NCBI RefSeq assembly: GCF_001046895.1
Contig: NZ_CAQI01000031.1
Coordinates: forward strand, 1 to 49,402
Reading direction: 5' to 3'
Source of the DNA: Pseudarthrobacter siccitolerans
GTDB taxonomy: Bacteria; Actinomycetota; Actinomycetes; Actinomycetales; Micrococcaceae
DNA: 49,402 bases
Shown: one piece after another, positions 28,634 through 37,194 of the stretch
Position numbering within the stretch: the stretch's first letter is position 1
Layout: the number at the start of each line of letters is the position of its first letter
Position numbers and translations under genes: made by a program
Notes under the pieces: model-generated
Seen by the model: the letters and a program-made list of their open reading frames with translations, nothing else
Databases searched by the model: none
What the model was told of the DNA's origin: nothing

Positions 28634-30295
28634 TCAGGGGATGTTAGCGGCGAAGTTGTCCCAGGTGTGTATGGTGCTTACCGCTGACCGGATGCCCACG
28701 AACGTGTTACCCAAGATGTTACTAACGCCCGCCGTGTCTGTCGCATCTAACTTGTGCTCGATGGCTTTGGTTCCGTTGACGTAGGCCGTTATGGTTGACC
28801 CAATGCCTCGGACGCGGACGATGTTGGCGCCGCTCTTGAAGAGTGCAGTATTGATCTCCACTGCGCGCTGGGCATTGGTTGCCCCGTATTTGCACCAGAT
28901 CGCGATTTTCCCATTCGGAAGGTCGAAGAACGCCCCTACGCGCGACGTGTCCGCCACGGCCCGCCCAAACAGCCCGAAAGAAAGACCATCGGACTGTAAT
29001 GCTACGACGGTGGTTACGTCGAAGTCAGAGAATCCGCTGTCAATTACGACGGTTCCACCCGACGTAGCGCGCAGTCTTCCCGATTCGATAGCCCACGCGC
29101 CGGACGCTACGGACCATTCCTGCCCCGTGAGCGACGTCCCCGGCGGTGTGGTGTCGGCGCGGTTGAAGTAATCCAGCACCAGTTGGAGGCCGCCACTTGG
29201 CGGCGCCGGTGCGGGGGCAATTGGGGTAGTTGCGGTGTTCAGCCCAAGGCCCCGCAAAATCAGCATTGCCATGAGATAGTGGCCGGCGTCAGTCTGATGT
29301 AATCCGTCCGGACCGATCAGGTTCAGCGGGTCCGCGCCCGGGACGCCAGCTGCATAGAACGGTGCAGACACGTCAAGGTAGGCGACGTTGTCGGGGTCTG
29401 CGTGCGCGATCTCATTGAGGGCTTGACCGTACTCCGCCCAGGCATGCTCGGTGCCGTCCAAGACCGCAGCATCGAACCGCTCAAAGGGCTGAAGGAGGAT
29501 TTGAACCAAAGGGGCTGTCGCATTAGCTTTGAGCCTGTTCACGCGTTCCAGGACGTTAGCCTTGTAGGTTGGAATGGGCTGGTTTCCGGCGAAGTCGTTG
29601 GAGCCCACCATGTGGAACACGGCCAGAGGGGCGATGGCATTGATACTGTCCACTTCCGTGTCAGTGAGGTAGGTCGATGAAATCTTGCCGCCTTCACCGG
29701 CGTTGTAGCCATGGACGCCGCCAGTTGCAGAAAGCGCCCCGAAATTAGCGGAGTTGGACATGATCATGTTAACTTCCACGCCAGCCGTTGCCGGGAACTG
29801 CGCTTGTATACGGCGAAGCATGATGTCTGCGTAACGTGCCTCGGCCGTCGTGGCACCTTGCCCTTGTGTAGTTGATGACCCTGTGAATACCAGCCGTGCC
29901 GGGGTGGAAAGCCGGGCCGCAAGTCCGGCATGCAGCCGACCCAATGCGCGGGAAACCACTCGGGGCGAGATTAAGTCGCTGGTCGAAATAGCTGTCGCAA
30001 TCTGTGTAGCACTGGTGGCAGCTGAGTCGGGAAGTTGCGAGGGAAGGATCTTGGCATTCACATCCAGGCTAGCCACGCCCGAAGGTGAACCCTTTTCCGC
30101 CATGGCGATGTAAGTGTTTCGCAGGGTTTCACCGCGGGGACCGGCTTGCGCTTGGGCGCTGGTGACACCTGCAGCCGACATTGCCGACGCACCTGTAAGT
30201 GCCGTTATCAGGGTTCCCAAGCGGAAAAAGGCTCGCCGCCTTACTTCTGTATTGCTTTGTGATGCAACCGGGTTACAACGATTTTCTCTAGCCAC
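28634..30295 (-). CDS. Secreted SGNH hydrolase with tail-fibre-like and concanavalin-like segments
   Basis: An exported esterase of about 550 residues. Near the N-terminus is a Tat-like signal (RRRAFFRLG, a hydrophobic stretch, cleavage near AQA). Next comes a segment GSPSGVASLDVNAKILPSQL like the GxAxLDxNGKxPxxQLP repeats of phage tail fibres. The SGNH core has GSSTTQG (catalytic Ser), the SNSANFG block, GSND, and DGLHQTDAGH (Asp/His). The C-terminal ~170 residues look like a concanavalin/LamG-type beta sandwich (WSVASGAWAIESGRLRA, GAFFDLPNGKIAIW). I use the GTG at 30295; an upstream TTG at 30328 is possible and neither has a good ribosome binding site. It may remove acyl groups from the surface glycan. 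Confidence 0.83.
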   Translation of the reverse strand: MARENRCNPVASQSNTEVRRRAFFRLGTLITALTGASAMSAAGVTSAQAQAGPRGETLRNTYIAMAEKGSPSGVASLDVNAKILPSQLPDSAATSATQIATAISTSDLISPRVVSRALGRLHAGLAARLSTPARLVFTGSSTTQGQGATTAEARYADIMLRRIQAQFPATAGVEVNMIMSNSANFGALSATGGVHGYNAGEGGKISSTYLTDTEVDSINAIAPLAVFHMVGSNDFAGNQPIPTYKANVLERVNRLKANATAPLVQILLQPFERFDAAVLDGTEHAWAEYGQALNEIAHADPDNVAYLDVSAPFYAAGVPGADPLNLIGPDGLHQTDAGHYLMAMLILRGLGLNTATTPIAPAPAPPSGGLQLVLDYFNRADTTPPGTSLTGQEWSVASGAWAIESGRLRATSGGTVVIDSGFSDFDVTTVVALQSDGLSFGLFGRAVADTSRVGAFFDLPNGKIAIWCKYGATNAQRAVEINTALFKSGANIVRVRGIGSTITAYVNGTKAIEHKLDATDTAGVSNILGNTFVGIRSAVSTIHTWDNFAANIP

Positions 30296-30407
30296 AATCA
30301 GCAAACTATTGCGCCCGGAATCGCACAACCACCGTAGAAGGTACGCGTTCTATCACTCAGCGATTACGCGGTGCGCCGCCTGCTACTCGCATCTGGCCTA
30401 AAAGCGG

Positions 30408-30754
30408 TGGTCACGCTGGCTTAGAAAAGCACGGGATGAGCAGCTGGTTATCCGTGCCGCCCCGGATGTTCAGGGGACGGGCACGGAGGTCCGCAATGGG
30501 TAAAACAGCAAGGGTAATTGTTCACCTAATGGGTACGACGCCACCGAGGACTTCCTCGGCGCATTCTTTTGTGAGCTCATCGCGTCCCTCGTGCCAGATC
30601 CAGCGTCACGTCGTCCATGCCGGCACGCGTCATCAATAAAAACGCGACTCGCTACATGGAGATTACTGCCGCGATGCTGATTGGGATTGTCGAGGTAGTT
30701 ATGTCCCGTCCGCGGGGTCCATACAGTCATGACCAGATAGATTCAGATAAGTAG
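30408..30754 (+). pseudogene. Decayed gene fragment with internal stop and frameshift
   Basis: One frame reads WSRWLRKARDEQLVIRAAPD to a TAA at 30501, then continues in the same frame as PNGYDATEDFLGAFFCELIA and DPASR. A second frame, opening around ATG 30617, gives INKNATRYMEITAAMLIGIV and RPRGPYSHDQID before TAG at 30754. The parts look like one helical protein broken by one stop and one shift near 30600. The family is not recognised. The last part could also be a separate 45-residue protein. Confidence 0.35.
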
Positions 30755-30785
30755 AGTTCAGGAAAGTGCTGTATGGAGGTTTTCG

Positions 30786-30818
30786 TTTCCAAAGCTCCGC
30801 GCTCATTTTGGCTATAAT
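30786..30818 (+). promoter_or_regulatory. Possible promoter with perfect TATAAT
   Basis: A consensus -10 hexamer TATAAT lies at 30813-30818. No good -35 is visible at 16-18 bases; TTTCCA-like bases lie somewhat too far upstream. It could drive the small membrane protein at 31012. Confidence 0.35.
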
Positions 30819-31011
30819 GATAGTGGGGACGGTTGCTACATGACAGCGACTCGGCATCAGTAGCTAGTTCGGCATGTATCGACCCATGCAGCCTCTAAGG
30901 AGGCACACGCAGAACTGTGCTTGGACCTAGGGGCTGGGCCAGTGCCGGAGATTAGAAAAATGAGTAGCCGCTACTCGGGCGCTTGCCGCGACGGGCTTTT
31001 ACCCTCAAAGC

Positions 31012-31218
31012 ATGATGAATCACATGGACATCTGGCGCCGTCACGGACGGCCGAAGGAAGACGCTTTGGGGGACCTGGCACTAACCGCCTTGTCCATTAC
31101 CGGCGCTGTCATTTTGCTACCCACCATCGGACTTATGGCATTCGCATCATCTAGTCGATGGTCCAAGAACGTTATTGCAAAGCGCGAGGAGCGGGAACAC
31201 TACTACCTAATTACTTAG
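31012..31218 (+). CDS. Small membrane protein (68 aa)
   Basis: ATG 31012 to TAG 31218 encodes 68 residues: a polar N-terminus (MDIWRRHGRPKED), one membrane helix (about residues 22-45, LTALSITGAVILLPTIGLMA) and a charged tail (RWSKNVIAKREERE). The layout resembles the tiny membrane proteins at 26.3-26.9 kb. A later ATG at the MDIW segment could be the true start. Function unknown. Confidence 0.45.
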   Translation: MMNHMDIWRRHGRPKEDALGDLALTALSITGAVILLPTIGLMAFASSSRWSKNVIAKREEREHYYLIT

Positions 31219-31360
31219 GGTCTAAATGAGATGATTCGGCTGGCCTCGCACCTACTGCAGCAGACGCGCAGCACCCTGCGCTGTGGTTTCAGGGAGAAAA
31301 GTGTAAGGTCCTCCGGTCAGCGGTTCCCAGTGCGCAGCCCAGCTGGAGGAGGGCGAAAAT

Positions 31361-31522
31361 TTGGTTTCTAGAGTCGTTGTCCCCAGGAGCGGCGTTGACG
31401 ATTTTCTCAGCAACGTTGCCCAACTTACTGGATTCGCTGCCTCGACATTCCAGAAGCAAGTTCGCCCCCGTGGGCGACCGCGGAGGGGTGCTGATCTGCG
31501 CCTGATCACTCTGCACAGGTAG
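31361..31522 (+). CDS. Small basic protein, uncertain
   Basis: A TTG at 31361 is preceded by GGAGGAGGG at good spacing and opens a 53-residue frame ending TAG at 31522. The product has SGVDDFLSNVAQLTGFAAST followed by an Arg-rich tail (RPRGRPRRGADLR). No family recognised. The strong ribosome binding site is the main support; it may also be the end of an eroded longer gene. Confidence 0.3.
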   Translation: MVSRVVVPRSGVDDFLSNVAQLTGFAASTFQKQVRPRGRPRRGADLRLITLHR

Positions 31523-31731
31523 CGCTAGGAGATGGGGTACCGAGCACGGCTCACACTCAGGGGGAAGGACATTGTTGCCCCATCGCTAAATGCTCGCGGG
31601 GGCAACAGTCGTGCAGTTCTGCACCGCGTCAAATGCCCATCTTCGCTTCCGGGTGATGTTCACCATCTTATGTCTGGCGTGGACTGGCGCCGAGCCGCAT
31701 CGACCGGGGACAAGGTCCCTTCGAAAGAGCG

Positions 31732-32196
31732 CTACCTCGTATCCAGGTCCTCAAACACCAGGAACGTCTGGGTATCGAGCACTCCCGGCATGGACTGCAG
31801 CTGGTCGAAGATGACCCGGCGCAGGTCGATGTTGTCCACGGCGCGGACCAGCAGGATCACGTCGAAGTCGCCGCCCACCAGGGCCACGTGGTGCACTTCC
31901 GGGATAGCGCCGAGCTGGTCGCGCAGTTCGCGCCAGGCATCCTGCTTCAGCTTCAGGGTCACGTAGGCGGAGGAGCGCAGCCCGGCTTTGATCGGGTCCA
32001 CGAGCGCCGTGAACCTGGACAGCACGCCTTCATTCGTGAGTCGGCCGATCCGTGTGTACGCATGCGCCCGGGAAATGTGGACGTTCTCGGCCACTTGCGT
32101 GACGGACATGCGGCCGTCCCGGGTCAGCTCCGAAATGATCTTCCGGTCGATGTCATCCAGCGGAACGGGTTCCGTCCCGGCATCCCTGCTTGCCAT
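31732..32196 (-). CDS. Lrp/AsnC-family transcriptional regulator
   Basis: A 154-residue DNA-binding regulator. The N-terminal winged helix is LDDIDRKIISELTRDGRMSV with the recognition part VAENVHISRAHAYTRIGRL; the C-terminal RAM domain includes HVALVGGDFDVILLV, the GxxDxxL effector-binding motif. Such proteins sense amino acids or keto acids and often control a divergent catabolic operon, but no such operon is next to it here. I choose ATG 32196; a TTG three codons upstream is possible. Confidence 0.9.
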   Translation of the reverse strand: MASRDAGTEPVPLDDIDRKIISELTRDGRMSVTQVAENVHISRAHAYTRIGRLTNEGVLSRFTALVDPIKAGLRSSAYVTLKLKQDAWRELRDQLGAIPEVHHVALVGGDFDVILLVRAVDNIDLRRVIFDQLQSMPGVLDTQTFLVFEDLDTR

Positions 32197-32428
32197 TGTC
32201 CACAACGCCTGTCAGTCAGCGAGCCCACATCTACAAATCGTCTTTCAGTGTAGATGAAACTGTTCGAGCGTCCACGAGATCAACCCAAGCGGCATACAAA
32301 CGCTCGCGCAGATAGGCGCAGGGTTTGCAGAGTGGCTTCGAAGGCGCGGTCAGCAGGCGATCCCCGGGAAGCGCGGGTTCACCAGGGCAGGCCGGCAAGA
32401 ACCTGGAACCAGGCCGCCGCCCAACGAG

Positions 32429-32671
32429 TTAGACGCGCGGCGACGAGGACTCGGTGCGGAGGGCATCATGCCGTTCCGCTTCCCTGCGGATGAAGTCGCA
32501 GTCGCTGGGGGAGAGGACGGTTTCACCGTGCCGGTCCTGTTCGAGCTCGGCTCCGGTGGCCTTCGTAATCGCTGCCACCACGGCCCGGGGCAGGATCACG
32601 CACCCGGGATTATCGACGAACCATTGCCGCGTTTCCGCATCCAGCCGGTCCCACAGCTTCTCAATTCCCAT
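32429..32671 (-). CDS. Conserved-looking hypothetical protein (80 aa)
   Basis: From ATG 32671, with GGGAG 8 bases upstream, the minus strand encodes 80 residues starting MGIEKLWDRLDAETRQWFVD and containing CVILPRAVVAAITKATGA and SPSDCDFIRREAERHDAL. The frame is open further upstream to 32947 but that part looks non-coding. It is small, soluble and slightly acidic. Not recognised; function unknown. Confidence 0.6.
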   Translation of the reverse strand: MGIEKLWDRLDAETRQWFVDNPGCVILPRAVVAAITKATGAELEQDRHGETVLSPSDCDFIRREAERHDALRTESSSPRV

Positions 32672-33077
32672 GCCGGTAACTCCCAGCCATTTGTGATGCC
32701 CGTATATGAAAATGCCGCCCCCGGCCCCGATGCCCGGGACACTTGCTGGTGCCTCGCCCCCGTCCGCAGGCACTGGGCCGCGCACAGGATGACGAGGCGG
32801 AGGAGACCACGCTGTCCCCTCCGCGTCCATCCCCGCACCACGAGCCCCCAAAGGGAAATCCCTGCCACCTGGTCCGGAGCCTCTTCCCTGTACCAGCGGA
32901 AAAGGAACTACAGCTGATTGACGAATAGACGTTTTCGTCAATTCCACGCCATACGAGTGTGGTCCTTGGACAGGCGGAGGTCAACGCAATTTTTATCAAG
33001 GCCCAACATGACGCGGCAGAAGGACGGGCGTAGGCATCTGTTCCCGGGAAACAGCCAGGCCCGGCCGCCTGCAGGCG
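32672..33077. other. Gap without a supported gene
   Basis: About 400 bases between the 80-residue protein gene and the ArsR-type regulator gene, both on the minus strand. Open frames are present but overlap one another and lack motifs; no structured RNA or terminator was evident. Confidence 0.4.
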
Positions 33078-33692
33078 TCAGGCGTCGCTGCTTGCCTCTT
33101 CACCGCGCAGTTCTTCCAAGGCGGCGTCGAGAAGCGTGATTTTGCAGGTGCGCGCCGTCATGATGAGCCGTCCGGCCGCCGCCTCGGGGCTGCAGCCGGT
33201 CCGGGCAGCGATCGCCTGGCACGCGTCCGCTATCACCGAGCGCGATACCAGCGCTGCCTCTGGGGCCGAGTACCGCTCTCTCCAGAGCGGCGTGAACGGC
33301 TCCTCCTCCGGCATGGGAGGCAGGGAACTGACGGCGGCCGCCGTGCGGGCATGGAGTACTGACCGGGCAGCGGCCAGCAGTTCGCCGGCTTCCGGGAACC
33401 CCAGCTTGTAGACCAGCCGGCCTCCGGACCGCACGCACTTAATAAGATGTTGCCCGCGCATCTGGGCCAAGTGCCGGGACAGGTGCGATGGCTTCAGCCC
33501 CGTGCCGTCGCACAGCTCCGGGATGGTGCACTCACCCCGGATAAGCAATTCCAGGATCTGCGCACGGACCGGATGGGCCACGGCCTTGAACAGCTCCGCC
33601 GCAGAATACATCGACGGTCCCACGTGCCCGTCCAGGACCGGTTGGTCCGTCAGGGTCCCGTACCCCTTAACTTCAGTGTTCTGGCTGCTCAT
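33078..33692 (-). CDS. ArsR-type regulator with ANTAR-like C-terminal tail
   Basis: A 204-residue protein. Residues about 28-105 form an ArsR winged helix (AELFKAVAHPVRAQILELLI, IPELCDGTGLKPSHLSRHLA). The family's ELCxCDL metal site is reduced to ELCDGTG, so classical As/Cd sensing is unlikely. Residues about 148-195 (VIADACQAIAARTGCSPEAA then GRLIMTARTCKITLLDAALE) have the spacing of an ANTAR RNA-binding domain. ATG 33692 follows AAAGGAG. A fusion of DNA- and RNA-binding parts is an inference from pattern; a plain helical tail is the alternative. Confidence 0.75.
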   Translation of the reverse strand: MSSQNTEVKGYGTLTDQPVLDGHVGPSMYSAAELFKAVAHPVRAQILELLIRGECTIPELCDGTGLKPSHLSRHLAQMRGQHLIKCVRSGGRLVYKLGFPEAGELLAAARSVLHARTAAAVSSLPPMPEEEPFTPLWRERYSAPEAALVSRSVIADACQAIAARTGCSPEAAAGRLIMTARTCKITLLDAALEELRGEEASSDA

Positions 33693-34030
33693 GGCTTGGC
33701 TCCTTTCGGGCTTAGCAGCAATTATCCTCCCACCTCCGGCCTGCCGTCGGGAAAAATATCACCCCTATATATGGGGCACATCCGCAGCCCGGGGAGCAAC
33801 TTGTCCACACGGGGTGGCCATGCTGGCGGCTTACGATCGCTCGTCGTCGGCCGCGTCAACGACCAGAATTCGCCAGTGGTCCGACAGGGCCGCATGGCCC
33901 TGTAGCGTCCAACCGCGGCCAGGAAACCTGACAGGTGGCCGTGGCCGTGGGCCGTGATGAACCGCGGCGAGAACCCCGAGGTGCTGGTCATCGCGCGAGC
34001 AAAACCGCGATAGCAGCGTCAGTTCACGGA
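33693..34030. other. Gap upstream of the ArsR-type regulator
   Basis: About 340 bases between two minus-strand genes. It should include the regulator's promoter. A partial palindrome, CCCCTATATATGGGG, lies near 33764-33778 and could be an operator. No coding frame convinces. Confidence 0.4.
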
Positions 34031-34495
34031 CTATGGTCCGGGTGTGTGCGGGGACGTGAGGCTGTGCACGGTCCTACTGCTGCATTGATTGATTGCTTCG
34101 AGAAATGTTGCTGCTTGCTGCGGCAGCGCAATATTCAGGTTTGCCAGCGTGGCATCGCTGCGTAATTCGGCCTCCAGCGTCATGGCCAGCAATGCCAGCT
34201 GCTCTGCGCCCACCATCTGGCTGGACGTTTTCAAGCTCAGCACCGCGTCGAAGGAACCTTCCCAGTCCCCGGTGGTCAGAGTCAGGCGTAAGCGTTCGAT
34301 TCTGCGGGGGAGGCAAGCGATGAAGTTGGTAACGAAAACGCTGGTATACCCTTCGCCGCCGTCGTCCAGTTCTTCTTCTAACCGCTCCAGCACCAACCGG
34401 TCAACCAATGGCGGCACCGCATCAGCAGGGCGGGTGATCCCTGTCTTTTCCGGCGGTGTCTTCGAACCACGGAACGGGGACGTTATGGGGGTCAT
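34031..34495 (-). CDS. HPt-like domain protein lacking the phospho-accepting histidine
   Basis: A 154-residue soluble protein. Residues about 28-125 fit the helical HPt fold: LVLERLEEELDD, then YTSVFVTNFIACLPRRIERL, then SFDAVLSLKTSSQMVGAEQL. In true HPt proteins the last segment reads AxHxLKGSSxxxGA; here Leu86 replaces His, so it cannot carry phosphate in the usual way. The N-terminal 25 and C-terminal 25 residues are Pro/Ser/Thr-rich. ATG 34495 has GAGG 9 bases upstream. It may bind response regulators as a decoy or serve as a scaffold; this is inference. Confidence 0.7.
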   Translation of the reverse strand: MTPITSPFRGSKTPPEKTGITRPADAVPPLVDRLVLERLEEELDDGGEGYTSVFVTNFIACLPRRIERLRLTLTTGDWEGSFDAVLSLKTSSQMVGAEQLALLAMTLEAELRSDATLANLNIALPQQAATFLEAINQCSSRTVHSLTSPHTPGP

Positions 34496-34702
34496 GCTTG
34501 CTACCTCGGGTTAAGTCTGGCTTTGCAGCACAGAAGGTCGAAAAAAGAATTAGGGAATCTTTGGGATGAACGGTGGCTTTTGGCCTTAGGATCAGTCCAA
34601 AGCGCCGCTTTGGGGTAGCGGCATTTGGAGTTCCTGGTCTCATGGCGTTGTTACTACTTGGTCTTATTGGTGCTTGTCACCGCGTCTCAGGGGGAAGTGC
34701 AA

Positions 34703-36157
34703 TTGAATACATTGGGGTATCGTTCGCGCGGTAAAAAGCAGGGGAATCGGCTTTTCATCGCTGCGCTTGTCTCGTGCCTGATAGCCGGGGTGTTGTTGGT
34801 AGTCCCCTCAACCTCCACCGTTCCTGCGGCGGAGGCCGCAGACCCCCCGGGGGAGTGGGTGTCCCTGCCGGCTGGTCCTGCTCCTGCGAGTAATCCTTTG
34901 GCGGGTTTCGTTCCTTATGCGGGCAGTTACAACGGGGTGCCCCATTCGATGGAGTGGTTTTACGTCCCGGTTAACTCCGTTGTTGTACGCCCCGGTACGT
35001 ATAACTGGTCCAGTTTTGATTCGCAGTTGAACGCGATAGCCGCCCGCGGTCACCAGGCAGTTTTCAGGTTTTATTTGGATTACCCGGGAAGGTCCTCCGG
35101 TATTCCCGCGTATCTTTTGAACTCCGGACTCGCCACTCACACATATGCGGACTATGACAACGGTGGCGCGAGTGTCTCCCCGAATTATGATGACCCACGC
35201 CTTTTGGACGCCCTGGACGGCTTCATCGCGGCATTGGGATCCCGGTATGACGGAGACCCGCGGATCGGGTTCATCCAGATGGGGCTCCTGGGGTTTTGGG
35301 GCGAATGGCACACCTACCCGTATGACGGATGGGCGAGCCCCGAGAACTGGCTCGCATCAGCGGCCTCCCAGCAGCGGGTGCTCCAGGCCTACACCAAGGC
35401 TTTTACGCGAACGAAGCTTCAGGTGAGGTACCCGGACGCGGCGAACAGCAGCTTGAACGTCGGCTACCACGACGACTCGTTCGCGGTAGGAACCCTGCCG
35501 GGGACCGGCTGGCATTTCATGGACAAAATGGCCCAGGCCGGTGCCGCCGAAAAGTGGCTCTCCCAGCCGGTGGGAGGAGAACTGCGGCCCGAGATCCAGC
35601 ACTGTATCTTCAACGCGCCAATGAACTGCCCCGTCATTGAAGCTGGCGCCGACAACGACTTTGCAGGCAGTGTGAAAGCGACGCACGCCTCCTGGCTGCT
35701 GAATCAGCATGCATTCAACCCCGGATACTCCGGGCAGGCACTCAGCAATGCTGCGACCGCTTCCCAATCGCTGGGCTACCGGTTCCAAGCGACGGCCTTC
35801 GCCGCCACCCGGGGAACCCTGAGCCGGCAGACTGATGTCAGTGTTATGGTCCGCAACGTGGGGGTGGCACCTTTCTATTACGACTGGCCTGTGCAGATCG
35901 CTGCAGTCGATAACGCGGGAAAAATCGCCCGGACCTGGGCGACTTCGTGGAAGCTCACTGCGGTGAAGCCGGGGATGTCGGTCCAGTGGAAAACAGCCGC
36001 CAGCACCAGCGGACTGGCTCCCGGGTATTACACCCTCCTTCTGAGGCCTGTTAACCCCCTGGCTAACGGAATGCCCCTGCGCTTTGCCAATGCTTCCCAG
36101 GACCAGACCAAAGCCGGGTGGCTGACCCTTGGCCGCAAATACCTGCCGGCCCTCTGA
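34703..36157 (+). CDS. Secreted DUF4874/DUF4832-type protein
   Basis: A protein of about 484 residues with a signal peptide/anchor (LFIAALVSCLIAGVLLVVP, then AEAADPP). Residues about 50-210 resemble DUF4874 (NPLAGFVPY, MEWFYVPVN, GHQAVFRFYLDYPG, FIQMGLLGFWGEWHTYP), a glycosidase-like barrel; the C-terminal half resembles DUF4832 (GYHDDSF, RNVGVAPFYYDWPV). Its activity is unknown. I choose TTG 34703 with AGGGGGA 7 bases before it; a GTG at 34697 and an upstream frame to 34625 are less likely. It converges on galE with an 8-base gap and probably belongs functionally with the Pel-like operon. Confidence 0.8.
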   Translation: MNTLGYRSRGKKQGNRLFIAALVSCLIAGVLLVVPSTSTVPAAEAADPPGEWVSLPAGPAPASNPLAGFVPYAGSYNGVPHSMEWFYVPVNSVVVRPGTYNWSSFDSQLNAIAARGHQAVFRFYLDYPGRSSGIPAYLLNSGLATHTYADYDNGGASVSPNYDDPRLLDALDGFIAALGSRYDGDPRIGFIQMGLLGFWGEWHTYPYDGWASPENWLASAASQQRVLQAYTKAFTRTKLQVRYPDAANSSLNVGYHDDSFAVGTLPGTGWHFMDKMAQAGAAEKWLSQPVGGELRPEIQHCIFNAPMNCPVIEAGADNDFAGSVKATHASWLLNQHAFNPGYSGQALSNAATASQSLGYRFQATAFAATRGTLSRQTDVSVMVRNVGVAPFYYDWPVQIAAVDNAGKIARTWATSWKLTAVKPGMSVQWKTAASTSGLAPGYYTLLLRPVNPLANGMPLRFANASQDQTKAGWLTLGRKYLPAL

Positions 36158-36165
36158 CGCCGTAG

Positions 36166-37194
36166 TTACGCTGATTGTGTTTCGACCCGGTAGCCGTCGG
36201 GGTTGTTTTGTTGCCAGCGCCAAGCATCTGCGCACATACTCTCCAGCGTCTCTGACGCTTTCCACCCCAGATCGTGGAGGGCCCGGGAAGGATCGGCCAG
36301 GCTGACGGGGGCGTCTCCCGGGCGCCGGTCCACAAACTCGTACGGGACGGTGGTGCCCGATGCAGCTTCGAAGGCCTGGATAATTTCTAAGACAGAGTAG
36401 CCCCGGCCGGTTCCCAGATTCCATGTGTGCAGCCCCTGGTGTTCGGCCAGGTAGTCCAGTGCAGCGGCGTGCCCGGCTGCAAGGTCCATAACGTGAATGT
36501 AGTCGCGGACCCCTGTTCCGTCAGGAGTGGGGTAATCGTTGCCGAAAACGCTCACTTTGTCTCTGCGGCCCACGGCCACCTGGGTCACGAAGGGGAAGAG
36601 ATTATTGGGCGGGCCCTGAGGGTCTTCGCCGATCAGGCCGGAATAGTGGGCGCCTACGGGGTTGAAGTAACGCAGGAGCGCTATCCGCCACCGCTCGTCA
36701 GCGGCGTGGAGATCGGTCAGGATCTCTTCGATGTGCTGTTTGGTCCTGCCGTAGGGATTTGTTGCCCGTAACGGAAAGTCCTCTTTCAGCGGCATGTCAG
36801 GGTTTACCCCGTAGACCGTGGCCGATGAACTGAACACGAGGTTCCGGATGCCGTAGGCGTCCATGGTCTCCAGGAGGTTCAACGTTCCGCTGACATTGTT
36901 GCCGTAATAGCGCAACGGCTGGCTGACGGACTCACCGACGGCCTTGAAACCGGCAAAGTGAATAACCGCCCCAAAATCCTCCTGATCGAAGATCCTCTGC
37001 AGGCAAGCCGTGTCCGCGATGTCTCCTTCGACGAAGGCCACATCGCGTCCGGTGAGTTTCTCCACCCGCAGCAGGGACTCTGACAGGGAGTTGCTGAGGT
37101 TATCGATGACAGTGACGTCGTGTCCGCCCTCGAGTAAACGAAGGATGGTGTGCGATCCGATGTACCCGCAGCCGCCGGTGATGAGTATCTTAAT
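36166..37194 (-). CDS. galE: UDP-glucose/UDP-GlcNAc 4-epimerase, apparent ATT start
   Basis: GalE interconverts UDP-Glc and UDP-Gal, and in some cases UDP-GlcNAc and UDP-GalNAc. From 37194 the frame reads IKILITGGCGYIGSHT (Rossmann GxxGxxG), then DNLSNS, HFAGFKAVGES, SSSATVYG, NPYGRTKQHIEEIL (YxxxK) and YNLGTGRGYSVLE-type motifs, 342 residues, the normal length. The first codon is ATT; no ATG, GTG or TTG occurs in frame near it, and the next possible start (GTG 37065) would remove the whole NAD site. GAGGG lies 7 bases before ATT, which overlaps the upstream TAA as ATTAA. So this is a rare start, a point mutation, or a read error. It is the last gene of the Pel-like operon. Confidence 0.9.
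   Translation of the reverse strand: MKILITGGCGYIGSHTILRLLEGGHDVTVIDNLSNSLSESLLRVEKLTGRDVAFVEGDIADTACLQRIFDQEDFGAVIHFAGFKAVGESVSQPLRYYGNNVSGTLNLLETMDAYGIRNLVFSSSATVYGVNPDMPLKEDFPLRATNPYGRTKQHIEEILTDLHAADERWRIALLRYFNPVGAHYSGLIGEDPQGPPNNLFPFVTQVAVGRRDKVSVFGNDYPTPDGTGVRDYIHVMDLAAGHAAALDYLAEHQGLHTWNLGTGRGYSVLEIIQAFEAASGTTVPYEFVDRRPGDAPVSLADPSRALHDLGWKASETLESMCADAWRWQQNNPDGYRVETQSA

Noticed and set aside
35357..36424. 355-codon minus-strand open frame
   Set aside because: It overlaps both the DUF4832-type gene and the end of galE in the wrong frame and has no recognisable motif.
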